From Siphonodentalium dalli (taxonomy: Eukaryota; Mollusca; Scaphopoda; Gadilida; Siphonodentaliidae), in assembly GCA_032622095.1 (NCBI GenBank), contig CP136063.1, positions 78,657,980 to 78,721,979 of the forward strand: a DNA stretch of 64,000 nt, in the 5' to 3' direction. How positions within the stretch are numbered: position 1 is the stretch's first letter; every line of letters begins with the position of its first letter. This document shows, piece by piece, positions 9,726 through 21,636 of the stretch. The notes beneath the pieces were generated by a model, which saw only the letters and a list, made by a program, of their open reading frames with translations, did no database searches and was not told the DNA's origin. A program made the position numbers and the translations under genes.

Positions 9726-10227
9726 TTAAAGATACGGTTGGCCTTGGCGGTGGGTATCCTGTGAAAAATTTTCCACCCGTCAAAAACCGCCACAAACAGA
9801 AAGAACATAAAAATGTAGACAGACTTTGTCCGTATACAAATAAGAAATGTCGCATAAACAGTATGTTATTGTCATATGTTTGACTATTGTTATGTAAACA
9901 AGAGCATAAAAAGTAACTTTTCTGGTGTTTGTTTATATTATGATGGTAAACATAAAGAGCGTTCTTTGTTGGATAATTCCTGATATGGAACTAATAAAGA
10001 GCGTTTATGCCATTTGTGTGTGATTAGCCAGTAGCATTGTGCTGTCTTCTGTAACACAATCAGGCTTTTACTTAGGTAAAATATAGTATGTCTTTATGAT
10101 AACATGCTGTTTACGCGATGGTCATGGTATATATGAACGAAACTGTATGCGTTTTAATGTTTTTATGTTTACGGTGATTGGAACAAATATGAATATTTTC
10201 GACAACTAAGGCCGCACGTGCCTTTAA
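9726..10227 (-). mobile_element. T1 element, full-length
   Basis: Flanked by TTAA (9726-9729 and 10224-10227). Read on the minus strand it begins TTAAAGGCACGTGCGGCCTTAG and ends GGCCAACCGTATCTTTAA. The ends are inverted but imperfect: TTAAAG, ACG, GGCCT. About 500 bp, non-coding, with internal ACGCTCTTTAT repeats. TTAA targets are used by piggyBac and Kolobok superfamilies; an AAG start after TTAA looks more Kolobok-like, which is inference. Confidence 0.85.
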
Positions 10228-11535
10228 GAGTGTATTTATGCCTAAAGCAAAGTGAAATAACGATCTTAAAATGAATTGGCCGGTATATTTTATTAGTTAT
10301 CAGGGTTACCAGGGTCGTAGTTGCATAAATTACAATATATTTTATGTTTATGCTAAGATATCTTGATCGGTATTGAGGTTAACACAAATCCCATAGATGG
10401 AAATTTCAAATATGGAAAGTGACGTGCGCAAAACAGATAAAACGACGATATGTTGTCAAATTCCACGTCTGAATACGCGTCTTATTCTCACTTATACCGT
10501 GTTTATATCAGTGTTATTCTATGTGTTGTTGTGTATTGTATTACTTTGATCAAGGTTGCGCTTTTGTTATTCTCACAAAAGGTAAATTTGATGCGTGTTT
10601 GATGCGTGTTTACATTTCAAAATTGCGTCTGCCATCTACAGTAACACTAACAGTGCGACGGAATTCCACATGTCCGAGCGCCATTGACTGATTGATTCCT
10701 TAATTACGAGACTAATTTATCGAATGAGGTCAAATTTTCGCATATAACAAGACTCGTATGTTATTCTGCACCATTCTGACGAGTGCCGACTTTCATTTCG
10801 CATTATTTTCGTTTTTATCGAAAAATAATCGTTCTCTAAAATGTAAATTTTTTCAACCAAAAAAAAATTCATTGTTTTGCCAATTTCAAGCTAGTTTATA
10901 GCATGGTCATGGCATAATTTGGCCTAGCGAGTGTCGGTAGACGTTTCTTGAGTGTGCACAACAAATTTTGGTCCCAACGAAGCAGGCTAAAATCCTGAAA
11001 TTTGTCAATTTTACTTTGCGTGTGAAGAAAATATTCATTTAAACTTCCAAAATTGGTTGAAATATGCTCAACAACATTCAGTTGAATGGTGACATTATTT
11101 ATAGTCACCGACTAACTTCCACGATGAATCAAATTTGTTTTTATTGGTGACAATTATGTCGCGAGAGATAAAAATGTAAATTTTTTAAAGAAAATGTTAA
11201 TTTTAGCTCATTTTAAGACTTTAATTGCTTGTAGATCGGTGTTAATTATCTTCGTCAATGATGTCATGTCACGCTTGTTAATAATTCATTTGTTCGGAAA
11301 TACTTATTGGGGGTCGAAATGTATAAAATTTAACTACCACCACTTCCAAAAACAACACCGATAAACAATAACGCTCTTTGTTCCATGCAATGGAAATGGC
11401 TATTTATTGTCCTGATATCAGTGATATAAATGAATGCCTAAAATTAGTATTATCCTGAAATAAATTTATGCCACTTCGGCGAACATGGGAACCACGGTAC
11501 AATTTATGCCATTTAGGCACACTTCAGAGTGAAAT
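10228..11535. other. AT-rich region, no gene
   Basis: No family recognised apart from one AACGCTCTTTG-type motif near 11369 outside a T1 copy. Confidence 0.35.
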
Positions 11536-11658
11536 CAGGGCTTATATTTCGGCGAGAATCCAAATCTAGATTCTCGTAAATATTCTTGCAAATTACCCTG
11601 GATTCTCGTGAAAAAGTATATATGGATTCTCGCAAAATCAGATGAAATATATGCCCTG
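11536..11658. mobile_element. Very short CAGGGC-ended element (hAT-like?)
   Basis: Ends CAGGGCTTATATTTC and GAAATATATGCCCTG are inverted. The interior has repeated GGATTCTCG / CGAGAATCC motifs (four to five). The size of 123 bp and CAGGG ends suit a hAT-derived miniature element, but I see no clean 8-bp duplication. Confidence 0.4.
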
Positions 11659-11718
11659 GAAATATAGCAAATCGTTTAATGCTTTAGAATTTTTGTTTTC
11701 GGAGATTTATATATATGC

Positions 11719-12119
11719 TTAAAGACATATTATGGACTTGTTATGGACTTTTTCGGGTGCGAGAAATTGATAAGTTAGTGCTCAGGCACTTTGCCAACCT
11801 GGGGAATGTTATCATTCTACTAACATCACTGAAAATTTCCAAAAAAAATCTACCACACCACTTCATAGAGAACATTGTCTGAACTACTCCAAATTGTAAA
11901 TATTTACATCTCGATTCGGGGCGCAACTATCGGCTATAATTAAACAAAAATGATTTCGCCATCGAGAGTCATTGCATTTAACTAATATATAAGAATGACG
12001 TTGTGTATCATCCATTTGAATTAATATTCGTAACGAATAACTACTTTGAGAAAGATTATTCTTAATTTCTATTTGATCACTCTGCCCGGTGTCTGCCGGG
12101 GTGTTTCACATCACTTTAA
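11719..12119 (+). mobile_element. T2 element, copy 1
   Basis: TTAAAGACATATTATGGAC start and TTTCACATCACTTTAA end, about 400 bp between TTAA sites. Related copies are at 12205, 28149 and, reversed, 32167. It contains TGTAAATATTTACATCTCGA, a near-palindrome. A 61-codon minus-strand frame is not conserved between copies, so no protein is called. Confidence 0.75.
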
Positions 12120-12204
12120 TCTAGGAAGACTGTTCAGAAAAACTGCATTTCAAGAAATCGTTTAATGCTTTAGAATTTTGGTTTTCGGAGATTTATATAT
12201 ATGC

Positions 12205-12604
12205 TTAAAGACATATTATGGACTTGTTATGGACTTGTTCGGGTGCGAGAAATTGATAAGTTAGTGCTCAGGCACTTTGCCAACCTGGGGAATGTTATCA
12301 TTCTACTAACATCACTGAAAATGTCCAAAAATATCTACCACACCACTTCATAGAGAACATCGTCTGAACTACTCCAAATTGTAAATATTTACATCTCGAT
12401 TCGGGGCGCAACTATCCGCTATAATTAAACAAAAATTATTTCGCCATCGAGAATCATTGCATTTAACTAATATATAAGAATGACGTTGTGTATCATCCAT
12501 TTAGATTAATATTCGTAACAAATAACTACTTTGAGAAAGATTATTCTTAATTTCTATTTGATCACTCTGCCCGTTGTCTGCCGGAGTGTTTCACATCACT
12601 TTAA
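12205..12604 (+). mobile_element. T2 element, copy 2 (within duplication)
   Basis: Second T2, carried by the 485-bp duplication, with TTAA at 12205-12208 and 12601-12604. It differs from copy 1 by point changes only. Confidence 0.75.
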
Positions 12605-12707
12605 TCAAGGAAGACTGTTCAGAAAAACTGCATTTCAAGATCACCAAACAACTTTCCTTTTTAGGGCCACCACATCTTTCCAAAGATGTACTTCTTCCAT
12701 TTTGCTA

Positions 12708-13020
12708 TCAAAGACCGAAAAATGTCGTTAAACTAGAGATCCAAATACCCACTAAGGGCCCCTATATCTTGAAATATTAAAGACCGAGAATGTCGTTAAA
12801 CTATAAAGACCGAAAAATGTCGTTAAACTAGAGATCCAAATACCCCCTATATCTTGAGATATTATAAAGACCGAAAAATGTCATTAAACTATTAAAGACC
12901 GAAAAATGTCGTTAAACTACAAAGACCGAAAAATGTCGTTAAACTAGAGATCCAAACATCCCCATCCCCTATTTTTTTAGACAATTAAGAACGAAATATG
13001 TCGTTACACCATTAATACAT
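12708..13020 (+). repeat. Minisatellite, AAAGACCGAAAAATGTCGTTAAACT unit
   Basis: About seven units of roughly 25-28 bp (AAAGACCGAAAAATGTCGTT core). Several are separated by a longer higher-order segment AGAGATCCAAATACCCCCTA. The last unit (GAACGAAATATGTCGTTACA) is decayed. Confidence 0.85.
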
Positions 13021-13269
13021 AATTTGTGTTTATGAAAGTCTGGCACCCATTAGCAGTTTGTTTTCAGTACATTTTAATATTCATTGGAACGTAAACAATT
13101 ATTCGCTGACAGAAATCATGTTAATATTGCCTTTCGTTACTGGTTTCCTCGACTCAAATATTTCTCACTGCTCAATACTTATAATTAAAAAAAATGTTCT
13201 GTGTTTTGTGTCACTTCTTAATAGCATTATGTATTCTGCTATTGACAAGAAAAAAAGTTGCAGTATACG

Positions 13270-13752
13270 TTAAAGGTACGGAAGGCCTTGGTGGGTATCC
13301 TGTGAACATATTTCCACCTGCCAAAAACCGCTACAAACGAAAATAATATTCAAATATAGACATACTTTGTTAATATACAAATGAGAAATATCTCATAAAC
13401 AGTATGTTATTGTCGTAAATTTGACGATTGTTATGTAAACAAAGCATAAAAAATTACTTTCTTGGTGTTTCTTTATATTATGATGGTAAACATAAAGAGC
13501 GTTCTTTGTTGCTCAATTCCTTATTTGGAAATAATAAAGAGCGTTTATATCATTTGTGTGCGATTAGCCAGTAGCATTGTGCTGCCTTCTATAACACAAT
13601 CAGACTCTTGTTTAGGTAAAATTTAGTAGGTCTTTATGTGAGCATGATGTTTACGCGATAGTGATCGTATATTTGAACCAAAATGTATGCGTTTTAATAT
13701 TTTTCTGCTAAATATGAATATTTTCGACAACTAAGCCCCCTCGTCCCTTTAA
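13270..13752 (-). mobile_element. T1 element, diverged full-length copy
   Basis: TTAA at 13270-13273 and 13749-13752. Same order of blocks as 9726-10227 but with more substitutions and a shortened end, so it is older. Confidence 0.8.
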
Positions 13753-15257
13753 TATAATTAATATAACATCCCTCATCCAATAATCTCCAAATTGCATATC
13801 CAATTTCAATCCTAGTTACACGTCACGCCGCCCCTCATCATTTGCCAATTGTACACCCTTTTTTTGCTGCTGCTGCAACTGTTCAATTTCTTTAAAAATT
13901 ATTGAAAAAATGGCCCTCCCGCCCGCCGACATTTACCTCTGATTTTTATCATCGGTCCGCACCAAAATTGAGCACACGTCCCTATATAATATACCTATTT
14001 AAACCGAGTATACACGGTGGTGTACTATATCAACCGTTCATTTAACCGTTTAGGTAGCATATTTCCACGTATACGTTATCACGACAAATCCCTGCTGATC
14101 TGTTATTAATGAACCAAACACTTAACATGTCAACACACTCTGGCCCGCCATTGATGCTACAGTGTATAAACGTAACGGGGCAAATATGCACATTATATTG
14201 GCAGCTAACGAGAGCATTCATCATCATCAATCTGCTCACCCCTTTTAGCCGATACGATAGAAACTAAACGATTTGTTACTTCTAATTACCCGTACTTAAT
14301 TACACTACTTGCGTGTTAATAAAGTACGACCCCATTACCACTAAAGGTGAAACATGGGATTTAGAACATTAATATTCACTCTTACATAGTTCCACATTCA
14401 AGGTTCGTCTTGTGTAATCGTATGTCAGTTGTAACGTTGTGAAACCGCAACCGAACTGAATTATTCTATTGCTAAATAGTTCATGGCTGACCTGATGCAT
14501 GCATCTTAGTTTTCTTGTACTATGTGAGGGAGAAAGGTTACAAGAACTTGGACCATCAGTTAACCTCCAGCAGTTCGTGAGTGACGTCACTGGGTCGTAA
14601 CAACGTTATGGAGCATCATTAGAACGGACCATGCTGGTTTCCGTTGTTGGCGACAGCGTCCTTAGAAACGTCAACATCCACAACGTATTTTCGTGCAATC
14701 GGTGGCGATAACTTTCTAAAAGATCAATCGATGCACCCCAAAATGCACTAAAATCGATTTTTTCAATGTTCAGTTGATGAAGTCTATAACTTGATTAAGC
14801 AATTGGCAGTTTGTTACTGTAAAGTATGCGATGTTCTTCCGTGAGCTGGTGCATTTGCATTGCCGATCTTGGTGCTGGTGCTACTGCTAAAGTTCAGACA
14901 TTCAATTCATTAATTTTAATAAGTTTCAAGCACAAACACCCAAATTCACAAGACTGCTATACTCGTAATGTTCAGTTTTAGATTTGAGTGTCACGCGAAT
15001 AATTTAGATTTTATTAGAAATTACACCATGCTATGATATTTTTCCGGCAAAATTTAGAAATTGTAAAGCGGGCTATTTCGCGGTGCAGTATAGCATGAAT
15101 ACAAAACTGCTGTATAATTAATTAGTGTCTACTATACAGATCAAGTCGCTAAGTAGGTCATCGCTTCTCTATAAGGAGCCTGTGAATTTTGCGATGTTTT
15201 TGTTCACAAAAACTGCGATAAAATACATTTAAATTTGTTCGGTGGATAAACAGAACA
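13753..15257. other. No supported gene
   Basis: Mostly unstructured AT-rich DNA with a CTGCTGCTGC run near 13869. At 14630-14712 a plus-strand frame reads MLVSVVGDSVLRNVNIHN, which resembles the GDS block of SGNH esterase domains in some LINE ORF1 proteins. The context gives no support. Confidence 0.35.
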
Positions 15258-15460
15258 TCCGCATAGTGTAGCTGAATAAAGAATTTATTTTTGCGAGTAT
15301 GTGGGCATCTATTTGCGAGCCTCTAGGCTCGCCAAATAGATGCCCACATACGAGCCTAGAGGCTCGCCAAATAGATGCACACATACGAGCCTAGAGGCTC
15401 GCCAAATAGATGCCCACATACTCGCAAAAATAAATTCTTTATTCAGCTACACTATGCGGA
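15258..15460. repeat. 203-bp palindrome with internal tandem units
   Basis: Arms from TCCGCATAGTGTAGCTGAAT (15258) to ATTCAGCTACACTATGCGGA (15460) are essentially perfect reverse complements through the AATAAAGAATTTATTTTTGC segment. The centre has three tandem copies of CGAGCCTAGAGGCTCG followed by CCAAATAGATGC. Each is itself palindromic. Confidence 0.9.
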
Positions 15461-15572
15461 CATTCTATATATATATGCGAGGCTCCCTATGTGTGACTCG
15501 CATATATATGAGAATGTATTGGCACAGGGTTTTCACAAAAAAATCAGTAAGGTCCAGTCATGGACGGGTTAA
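15461..15572 (+). mobile_element. P1-type right end with diverged hairpin
   Basis: CATTCTATATATATATGCGA is paired with TCGCATATATATGAGAATG, followed by GGCACAGGG and TCATGGACGGGTTAA ending at TTAA 15569-15572. Matches the P1 right-end architecture (hairpin, GGCACAGGG, GGGTTAA). The expected left end is replaced by the 203-bp palindrome. Confidence 0.6.
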
Positions 15573-17340
15573 AGGAATCACGTCCCCACATGGCCACAAC
15601 GCGTTGATGCATGTAACCATCGTGGTTTCACGTTCAAGATCCTGTAGTGTAAATAAAGCAAAATACAGAAGAATTCAAAATGTTCAATAAAAAGTTGTGC
15701 ATTGTTCTTGAACAATACAACCGATTACGTCTAAAAGGTCATTGGCGACGTCAACTTTAACATATAATTTCTTCACTAAATTATTAGGAATAGCCTACAA
15801 TAAGCACATGCTTGTTCTATTAAATAAACAATATCAACCTATATTTTAGTATATATTACAAGCAGCAATCTTCAGAGTGTGCAATGAACATAGAACAACA
15901 CAGTTTTGTGAACATGTTAACGTTATTGCACTCGTTTGTCATGCCGCGAGGTACAACTCTTAACCTCCGCGGTTCTCATTTTACCATCGCATCACAACAA
16001 ACTCGTACGATAGCGTTATTCAGTTCACAGACAAATTTTGTGTCGCTCTATCTATGTATTTCACCTCTATAGTCTTACTGTTCTGTATATCGCAGAGTCC
16101 TCTTCCCAGAACTGTGATTCGTAGGTCTTGGAGTGAATTCACCGAGAAACGATGGCCCTTGTACGATTAATGTATCATATATAAAGTATTCCTGATAAGA
16201 ATAGGCTTGTACGACGATATTATATAATCATTCGTCGGGGACACTAGATGGAGCGACTCGGTGCCATCGACGTGGGTAAATTACGCTACAGTCTGTAATA
16301 CAACAACATGTATCACCAATAACATGTATACACGAAAAAAAAAAATAGATTGAAACCAAATGCATTGCTATGTAAACATTACCGTTACAGTGGAATCACC
16401 GATACAAATCCAATTAGTCAAATAATCATATACGATACCAAAGGTTTTTACCTAAACTTGACAGTAAACATTGGAAAAGGTAAAAAAAAACATTGAAAAA
16501 TATTCTGAAAATCATATTCTGATTAAAATATTGGAACTTACTGCACGAACAGCGATGTTTGTTAACTAATCACTGTAACAGTTTTGTTTACATAACAATG
16601 TGTTCAATGCGCTAAATTTGGTTATTGGAGGACAATCATAAGGAAAATAAGAACAACGTTAATCAATTTCTTCAGTATCTTCTCAGTGGTGTTGTTTTAC
16701 ATACTTTTATATGGATTGCACACGTATCCACTGCGAGTGCCATGGATTCATTTAATCTTAAGATACTCACTAGAACCGGCTATAATGATCCAAGCCATTT
16801 TGGGCGCACGACGTGTCACATTGACACATTTGTCCACACAATAAGGCATCTTCGACGGAAAAACTGCGATCTGATAACAGAAAATGGATCACATTTCGTA
16901 TCAGCTATCACAGAAATTTGTCAGCAAATCGTCAATGTCTTCTCCTCTTATCAAAAGTATTGAGATGATTGTCATGTTAATATGTCAGTGTAATGGGTAC
17001 CCTGGTCACGATTGTTTTGATGAAATTTATCTGAGGTATAGTCGTTGTGAAAGGTAGAGAACCTTACGATCTGATAGCACACAGTTAATCACATTCAAAT
17101 AACAAATATCAAAGCAAACTGTCAATATGCTCGAGTTCGGAATTCCCGTTCTCAGTTTCACAAAGACGGGAGATTAGCAACATGTTCACAGTTCGAATGC
17201 TTTATGTAGTGAATAGAGGTAGTATATAAACATGTAGCTTGATCTCCTCTGTAATACAGAGATCATACAAGATAATGAATAAGAACAGAAAACAAGGATA
17301 ATTAGTATTTACAATATTTTATAACACGAAGAAAATCAAA
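15573..17340. other. No supported gene
   Basis: A 112-codon plus-strand frame at 16625-16963 has no recognisable domain and ordinary AT-rich context. No repeats recognised. Confidence 0.35.
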
Positions 17341-17344
17341 CGTA

Positions 17345-17482
17345 TATACATGTACACCACACATACAAAACACACACGCACACATACACACCGCGCCATT
17401 AGATACTCACATGCACAAACCATTGTACACACCCACACATACATACATACGCACATGCATACATACACATATGCATACACAC
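17345..17482 (+). repeat. CA-rich imperfect microsatellite
   Basis: Repeated ACACAC, CACATACA and CATACATA runs. It abuts the CAGGGACGTG end at 17490. Confidence 0.9.
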
Positions 17483-17489
17483 ATCATCG

Positions 17490-18430
17490 CAGGGACGTGA
17501 CTAGAGCGTCTCCGTTGGCGGGTGTCCACCCTGGTAAATTCCAATTGCACCCCCCAGAATCAGACAAAATCACAAGCTTTGCATAATTCCATTTGCACCC
17601 CCACATTGCACCTCAGTGCTCAAAATATAAACCATGGTTCTATATTCCCGGTATGAGAACATTAAGATATTTTAACCTGAAAAATTGCATAAATCCTAAC
17701 ATCTAGGGCAAGAAAGCCGGACACACGGGGCTGTGATCATGGTTGTTCGGCCCGGTGTGAGAAAATTTTGAAAACTATACAAGAAAATCGCAAATCCTAG
17801 CATCTGGACTGGCCTCAACTGAAACTTTCCTAGTGTTGGAAATTTCAAACCTCATACTTCTCCCTCAGGTTGGCAATTGCTCCAACTGATGACCAGTTTT
17901 GTTTTGGCCATGCACGGGGAGGGACAATGACACACTGGACCGACCATGGTTCGGCCCGGTGTGCGAAAATTTAGAAATCTGAACAAGAAAATCGTTAAAT
18001 CCTAGCATCTAGACTAGCCTCAAACCTTCCTAGAGTTGGAAATTTCAAACCTGACACCCCACTTAGGTTGGAAAATTTCCAACTGATGACAATTCCAATG
18101 ACAATGTTTTCTAAATGTATGACAATATTGTTTTTTTAAAATTAACTAGCAGTTTTTGACTGGCCACGGGGGAAGGATCAGGACACAAGCTTTCCAAGTG
18201 TTGGAAATTTCCAACCTGTCACCCCCCCCCCCCCTGAGGTTGGAAAATTTCCAACTGATGACCAATTAAGTCTAAAATTTTGACAAAAAATAGGAAAATA
18301 TGCAAATATTGGTCCAAAAACAATTAATTCCCCCAATAAATTGTTTGAAAATCAAACTACAAGAACATTTTCAACCTATTGTTGGTGTGAAATTTCCAAC
18401 TATTTTTCATCAAATTAAAAAAAAAAAAAT
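17490..18430 (+). mobile_element. K1 repeat with kappaB-like palindromes
   Basis: Begins CAGGGACGTGACTAGAG. The same terminus appears near 53159 and, reversed, at 44138, consistent with a hAT-like end. The body repeats TCCTAGCATCTNGACTGGCC and GTTGGAAATTTC...GGTTGGAAAATTTCCAACTG blocks two to three times. An exact 16-bp palindrome GTTGGAAATTTCCAAC lies at 18200-18215. No coding. Right boundary unclear; it fades in an A-run near 18417. Confidence 0.55.
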
Positions 18431-18639
18431 TTGTGCCTAATACCTGTGGATAGGATAGGATAATTTTACTTTCAATACACACACATGGAAAGTACAATTA
18501 CAAATAAATATAATATTAATAGACTATGATGAAATCATGATTATAAAGCCAATGCGATGACTTCTCCAATGTCAACCGATACACCCAAGCCTCTATAAAC
18601 TATATTATTTCCTGGTTACGTGCAGGTCCTGCTGAGTCG

Positions 18640-19230
18640 CTATGGTGTTGGTGGGATAAAATGGTGCTGTTAAGAAATATTATTGTGAAATATAAGATGG
18701 ATGCTGGCGGCCATGTTTTTAGCGAATTTCATAAAAATAAATACAAATCGATGGCTCCAATCGGGAGGTCAAACCCGAATACCTATATACAGTTTGGTAT
18801 TGATCGTATGAGATATATGGCCTGTAAGGATTGCCGAATAATTTGGTTATGCAAAATGTTAGTAAAATCCAAGATGGCTGCTGACGGCCATGCTTTTCAT
18901 CGGAAATCGATCAAATTCGATATCTCCCATATAGAACGGTAAATGTTCAAAGCAATTCTAAAATAAATCTGAGCTGCATGGTATTCCGATGAATTCAAAT
19001 GTGAAATCCAAGCTTAAGATGGCTGCTGGTGGCCATGTTTTAACGAATTTCGGAAAAGATCGATGACTGCCATCCAGAGGTCCGACACCCAGATGATCCA
19101 TATGAAGTTTGGTGACGATCGGATGAGGGATGGGGAATGTTCGGTGCGTCAAATTAAATTGTTGACTGATCACGGACGCCAAAACATGGCATTAGTACCC
19201 AAATTCGTACCGTATTTTCATGTGAGCAAT
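18640..19230 (+). repeat. Diverged Y1 monomers (three)
   Basis: AAGATGGNTGCTGNCGGCCATG occurs at about 18694, 18872 and 19017, with GATCGNATGAG and CATGGTATTCCGATG-like spacers between. Monomer spacing is about 145-180 bp. Related to, but more diverged than, the array at 45320-46950. Confidence 0.65.
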
Positions 19231-19840
19231 CCATATACCATACTTGAAAATAATCGGATTAAGTAAAGTTATCATTCGGAAACCAAAATACTCGGCAAAT
19301 TATAAATCGACAAGGACCATAACTCCAGCAAAATGGGCAGACTTCATCCATATTCGAACTTGACCTGTGTCCGTAACCAATAAGCTCACATAGCAGTTAT
19401 GGTTTAATTTCATCAAATATTACTGAAGATATGGCCCGGTAACCATCTGGGGTGGAGTTTATGGTCCACCAAGTTGTTTTTCGGTGGAAAATCACCACGA
19501 AATTAAGTATATAATAACAAGACCTGTTTGGTCAATGTGTCAAATTAAATATAACTTGTGGAGGAGGAATAGCGACTTAGCAGTGCGCATGCGCGGACAA
19601 TGGAGGCGAAAGATTTACGCTGTGAAAAAATCGTAGTTTTTTCTCTTTAAGACCAACACAATGGATTAAAATGGACACTTATTTGCGCGATGTGATAGTT
19701 CGATGCTACATCCAATCGGATTAATGTCGATTGCCGCTTGAAATAAGATTAATTTACTTCGAGAAAAATGGCTATCGGACTGAATGGAAAATTAACGGTT
19801 ACGTTTGAAAATGACAGTCGGGTACACGATATGCCGACGG
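19231..19840. other. Spacer before LINE relic
   Basis: No gene called. It may include the 5' part of the LINE whose endonuclease becomes readable at 19849. Confidence 0.35.
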
Positions 19841-19844
19841 GACA

Positions 19845-20540
19845 GGGAACTCTTTTACTTGCATGCGATTTTAACGCAAGAATAGGTAACCTTGGTGAAA
19901 TAGATCGATGAAATAAAGTACAGTTTCAACAAGGGAGTAGTAATGAATGTTTAATTTGATTATACAAATACCGATGACGACCACGATGTCCTAATAGGTA
20001 AGAGTGTACCAAAAGACAAAACTCGCGTTGACAACTATGGGTACAAGTTTGTCAAACTATGTAGAGCTACTCACCTTTGTATATTTAACGGACGCTTTTG
20101 GGGATGATGAAGTGACTGATAGTGAACAAAGTGTTGTAGATTACATGGTAGGCATTCCCCCCATGCTAACACTACTATCAAATTTCAGAGTGAATGATTT
20201 TTGTCCTTTATATTCAGAAGTACATTACTCATTACATTTAGAACTAAAGTTCAATAAACCCACAATTCCGAATACATTATCTTCAGATACATGTAGTCAT
20301 ATTATTGATAACTTGAACCATCATGAGACGCGGGACTTAAACCGCTGTAATGTGGAAAAGGGACGTCTATTTGTGAACAACGCTGATGTTATGATTATTA
20401 TAACTCATCTCGAAAGCATTAATTTTGGGGGAGGGACAAATGGCTCCACAAATAATGCATGTAAATATATTTCACGTTCATTGTTGGGCGCAGCAGAGAA
20501 AACATTTGGGTTAAAAAGAAACAACCCCGAAAAGCGGAAA
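19845..20540 (+). pseudogene. LINE ORF2 endonuclease domain (degraded)
   Basis: LLLACDFNARIGN (from 19849) is the GDFNARxG motif of apurinic-like endonucleases in non-LTR retrotransposons. KTRVDNYGYKFVKLC and HLCIFNGRFWG (about 20018-20103) follow. In the next frame come GDDEVTD and SVVDYMVG (about 20100-20150) and a late FRVNDFCPLYSEVHYS block matching the SDHxP region, where the catalytic SDH is now SEV-H. Frameshifts and the altered SDH show a dead copy. The frame runs to about 20540, where an antisense insertion starts. Confidence 0.8.
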
Positions 20541-21108
20541 TGTAATTCAATTCAATTCAATTTATTAGATACTCTCATCGTATAACAATGCAAATTGAGA
20601 AGAAATATGTTAGTGCATGCAATTCACAATGATATGTATGAATATATGAATATCTTGGGAATTAAACGGGATAGTTGTGTATTCATAAGAAAGGTTGGCG
20701 TAATTTGGCAGCCATGTGTATAGATTTCGCCCGGGGAATGGGGGGAGGTAACACGGTGTTAGGCCTCAGGAGTGGTTTATCTCATGCCCTTTTTTTTATA
20801 TAAATATTGATAGTTTTTTCATAGCATTCGTACCGCTATAGAGTTAAATAGTTCATGAAGTTTTATTACGTTAGGTCTACTATAGTAGTACGTTTTAATA
20901 TATTTAGATCTGAGATCTCGTAACTGCGGGCATATAAGAATGGTGTGGTATTCGTCTCCTAGCGCTTCCATATATAAGGTGCATTTCCTATCGGAATACG
21001 GGATATTTATCCATGAACCAGTTTCCACTGGCAATTTGTGGTTTCTAGTTCTGAATCGTAGGAGGGTCAATAAGGCGCTGTTGTCATCTAAGGATATATG
21101 CACATCTT
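20541..21108 (-). mobile_element. Antisense 5'-truncated LINE 3' end
   Basis: On the minus strand FRTRNHKLPVETGSWINIPY and then RKCTLYMEALGDEYHTILIC (about 21060-20920) are the C-terminal region of a LINE ORF2. They are followed by a stop near 20819, a 3'UTR and an (AATTG)n-type tail at about 20541-20560. The first Cys of the usual CxxC knuckle is present and the second is Tyr-shifted. It splits the sense LINE between NPEKRK and FDKDCRAARN, so it inserted after the sense copy. Confidence 0.8.
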
Positions 21109-21636
21109 GTTTCGATAAGGACTGCCGTGCAGCCAGGAACAAATTTAATCATTTAAAATAGAATAATAACCGCAATAGAACAGCTGAATACAAAACTCTC
21201 CAAAAAGAGGCTGGAATTTATTACAGGAAACTATGGACAGTAAAATAAAAGTCAAACGAGTATTTAATATCTCAGAAATGATTATTCTGAATAACACTTC
21301 ATCCAAATTATTGTGGAAAACACTTGACCATTGAATCAGTTCAAGACAATAGTCTTGCAAGGTTACATTAGATTCATTCTTTGAATATCTCAAAGATATG
21401 AACACAGCGTGTGATGACGATGATGCTGATGGTTGTTTGGAAACCAATTTTAAAGCCGAGATCGATTTGTCGAATTCTTCCTATCTCAGTGATCCAATCA
21501 CAGATAATGCGATTAGAAAACTACATGACAGTAAGGCCCTGGATTTTGACCGAATATCGAACGAGTACATTAAAGTATCTGCGGAATATATGTTACCAAT
21601 TTATACAATATTTTTCAATACTATACTTGATAATTA
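21109..21636 (+). pseudogene. LINE ORF2 linker and start of reverse transcriptase
   Basis: Sense LINE resumes with FDKDCRAARNKFNHLK (21111), then NRNRTAEYKTLQKEAG in the adjoining frame. A frame from 21398 includes DPITDNAIRKLHDSKALDFD and SNEYIKVSAEYMLPIYTIFF. This matches the EI..AI.KLKNNKAPGxDGI...ELLK region upstream of RT motif A. An AT-rich, stop-rich gap separates the two blocks. Confidence 0.75.

Larger units (their letters stand above)
11670..12639 (+). repeat. Tandem duplication of a 485-bp unit
   Basis: 11670-12154 and 12155-12639 are nearly identical head-to-tail copies starting AATCGTTTAATGCTTTAGAA and ending GAAAAACTGCATTTCAAG. Each holds a complete T2 element plus the same flanks. 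The duplication therefore happened after T2 insertion and copied host flank with it. Confidence 0.9.

Noticed and set aside
12708-13020. CRISPR-like array
   Set aside because: Units are adjacent or separated by repeated, not unique, spacers, in animal-type DNA; it is a minisatellite.
14630-14712. GDSVLRNV as an SGNH esterase domain of a LINE ORF1
   Set aside because: Only about 18 residues, stop soon after, no further esterase blocks found up- or downstream.
16625-16963. 112-aa open frame as a gene
   Set aside because: No recognisable domain, no repeat or homolog in the window, ordinary AT-rich context.
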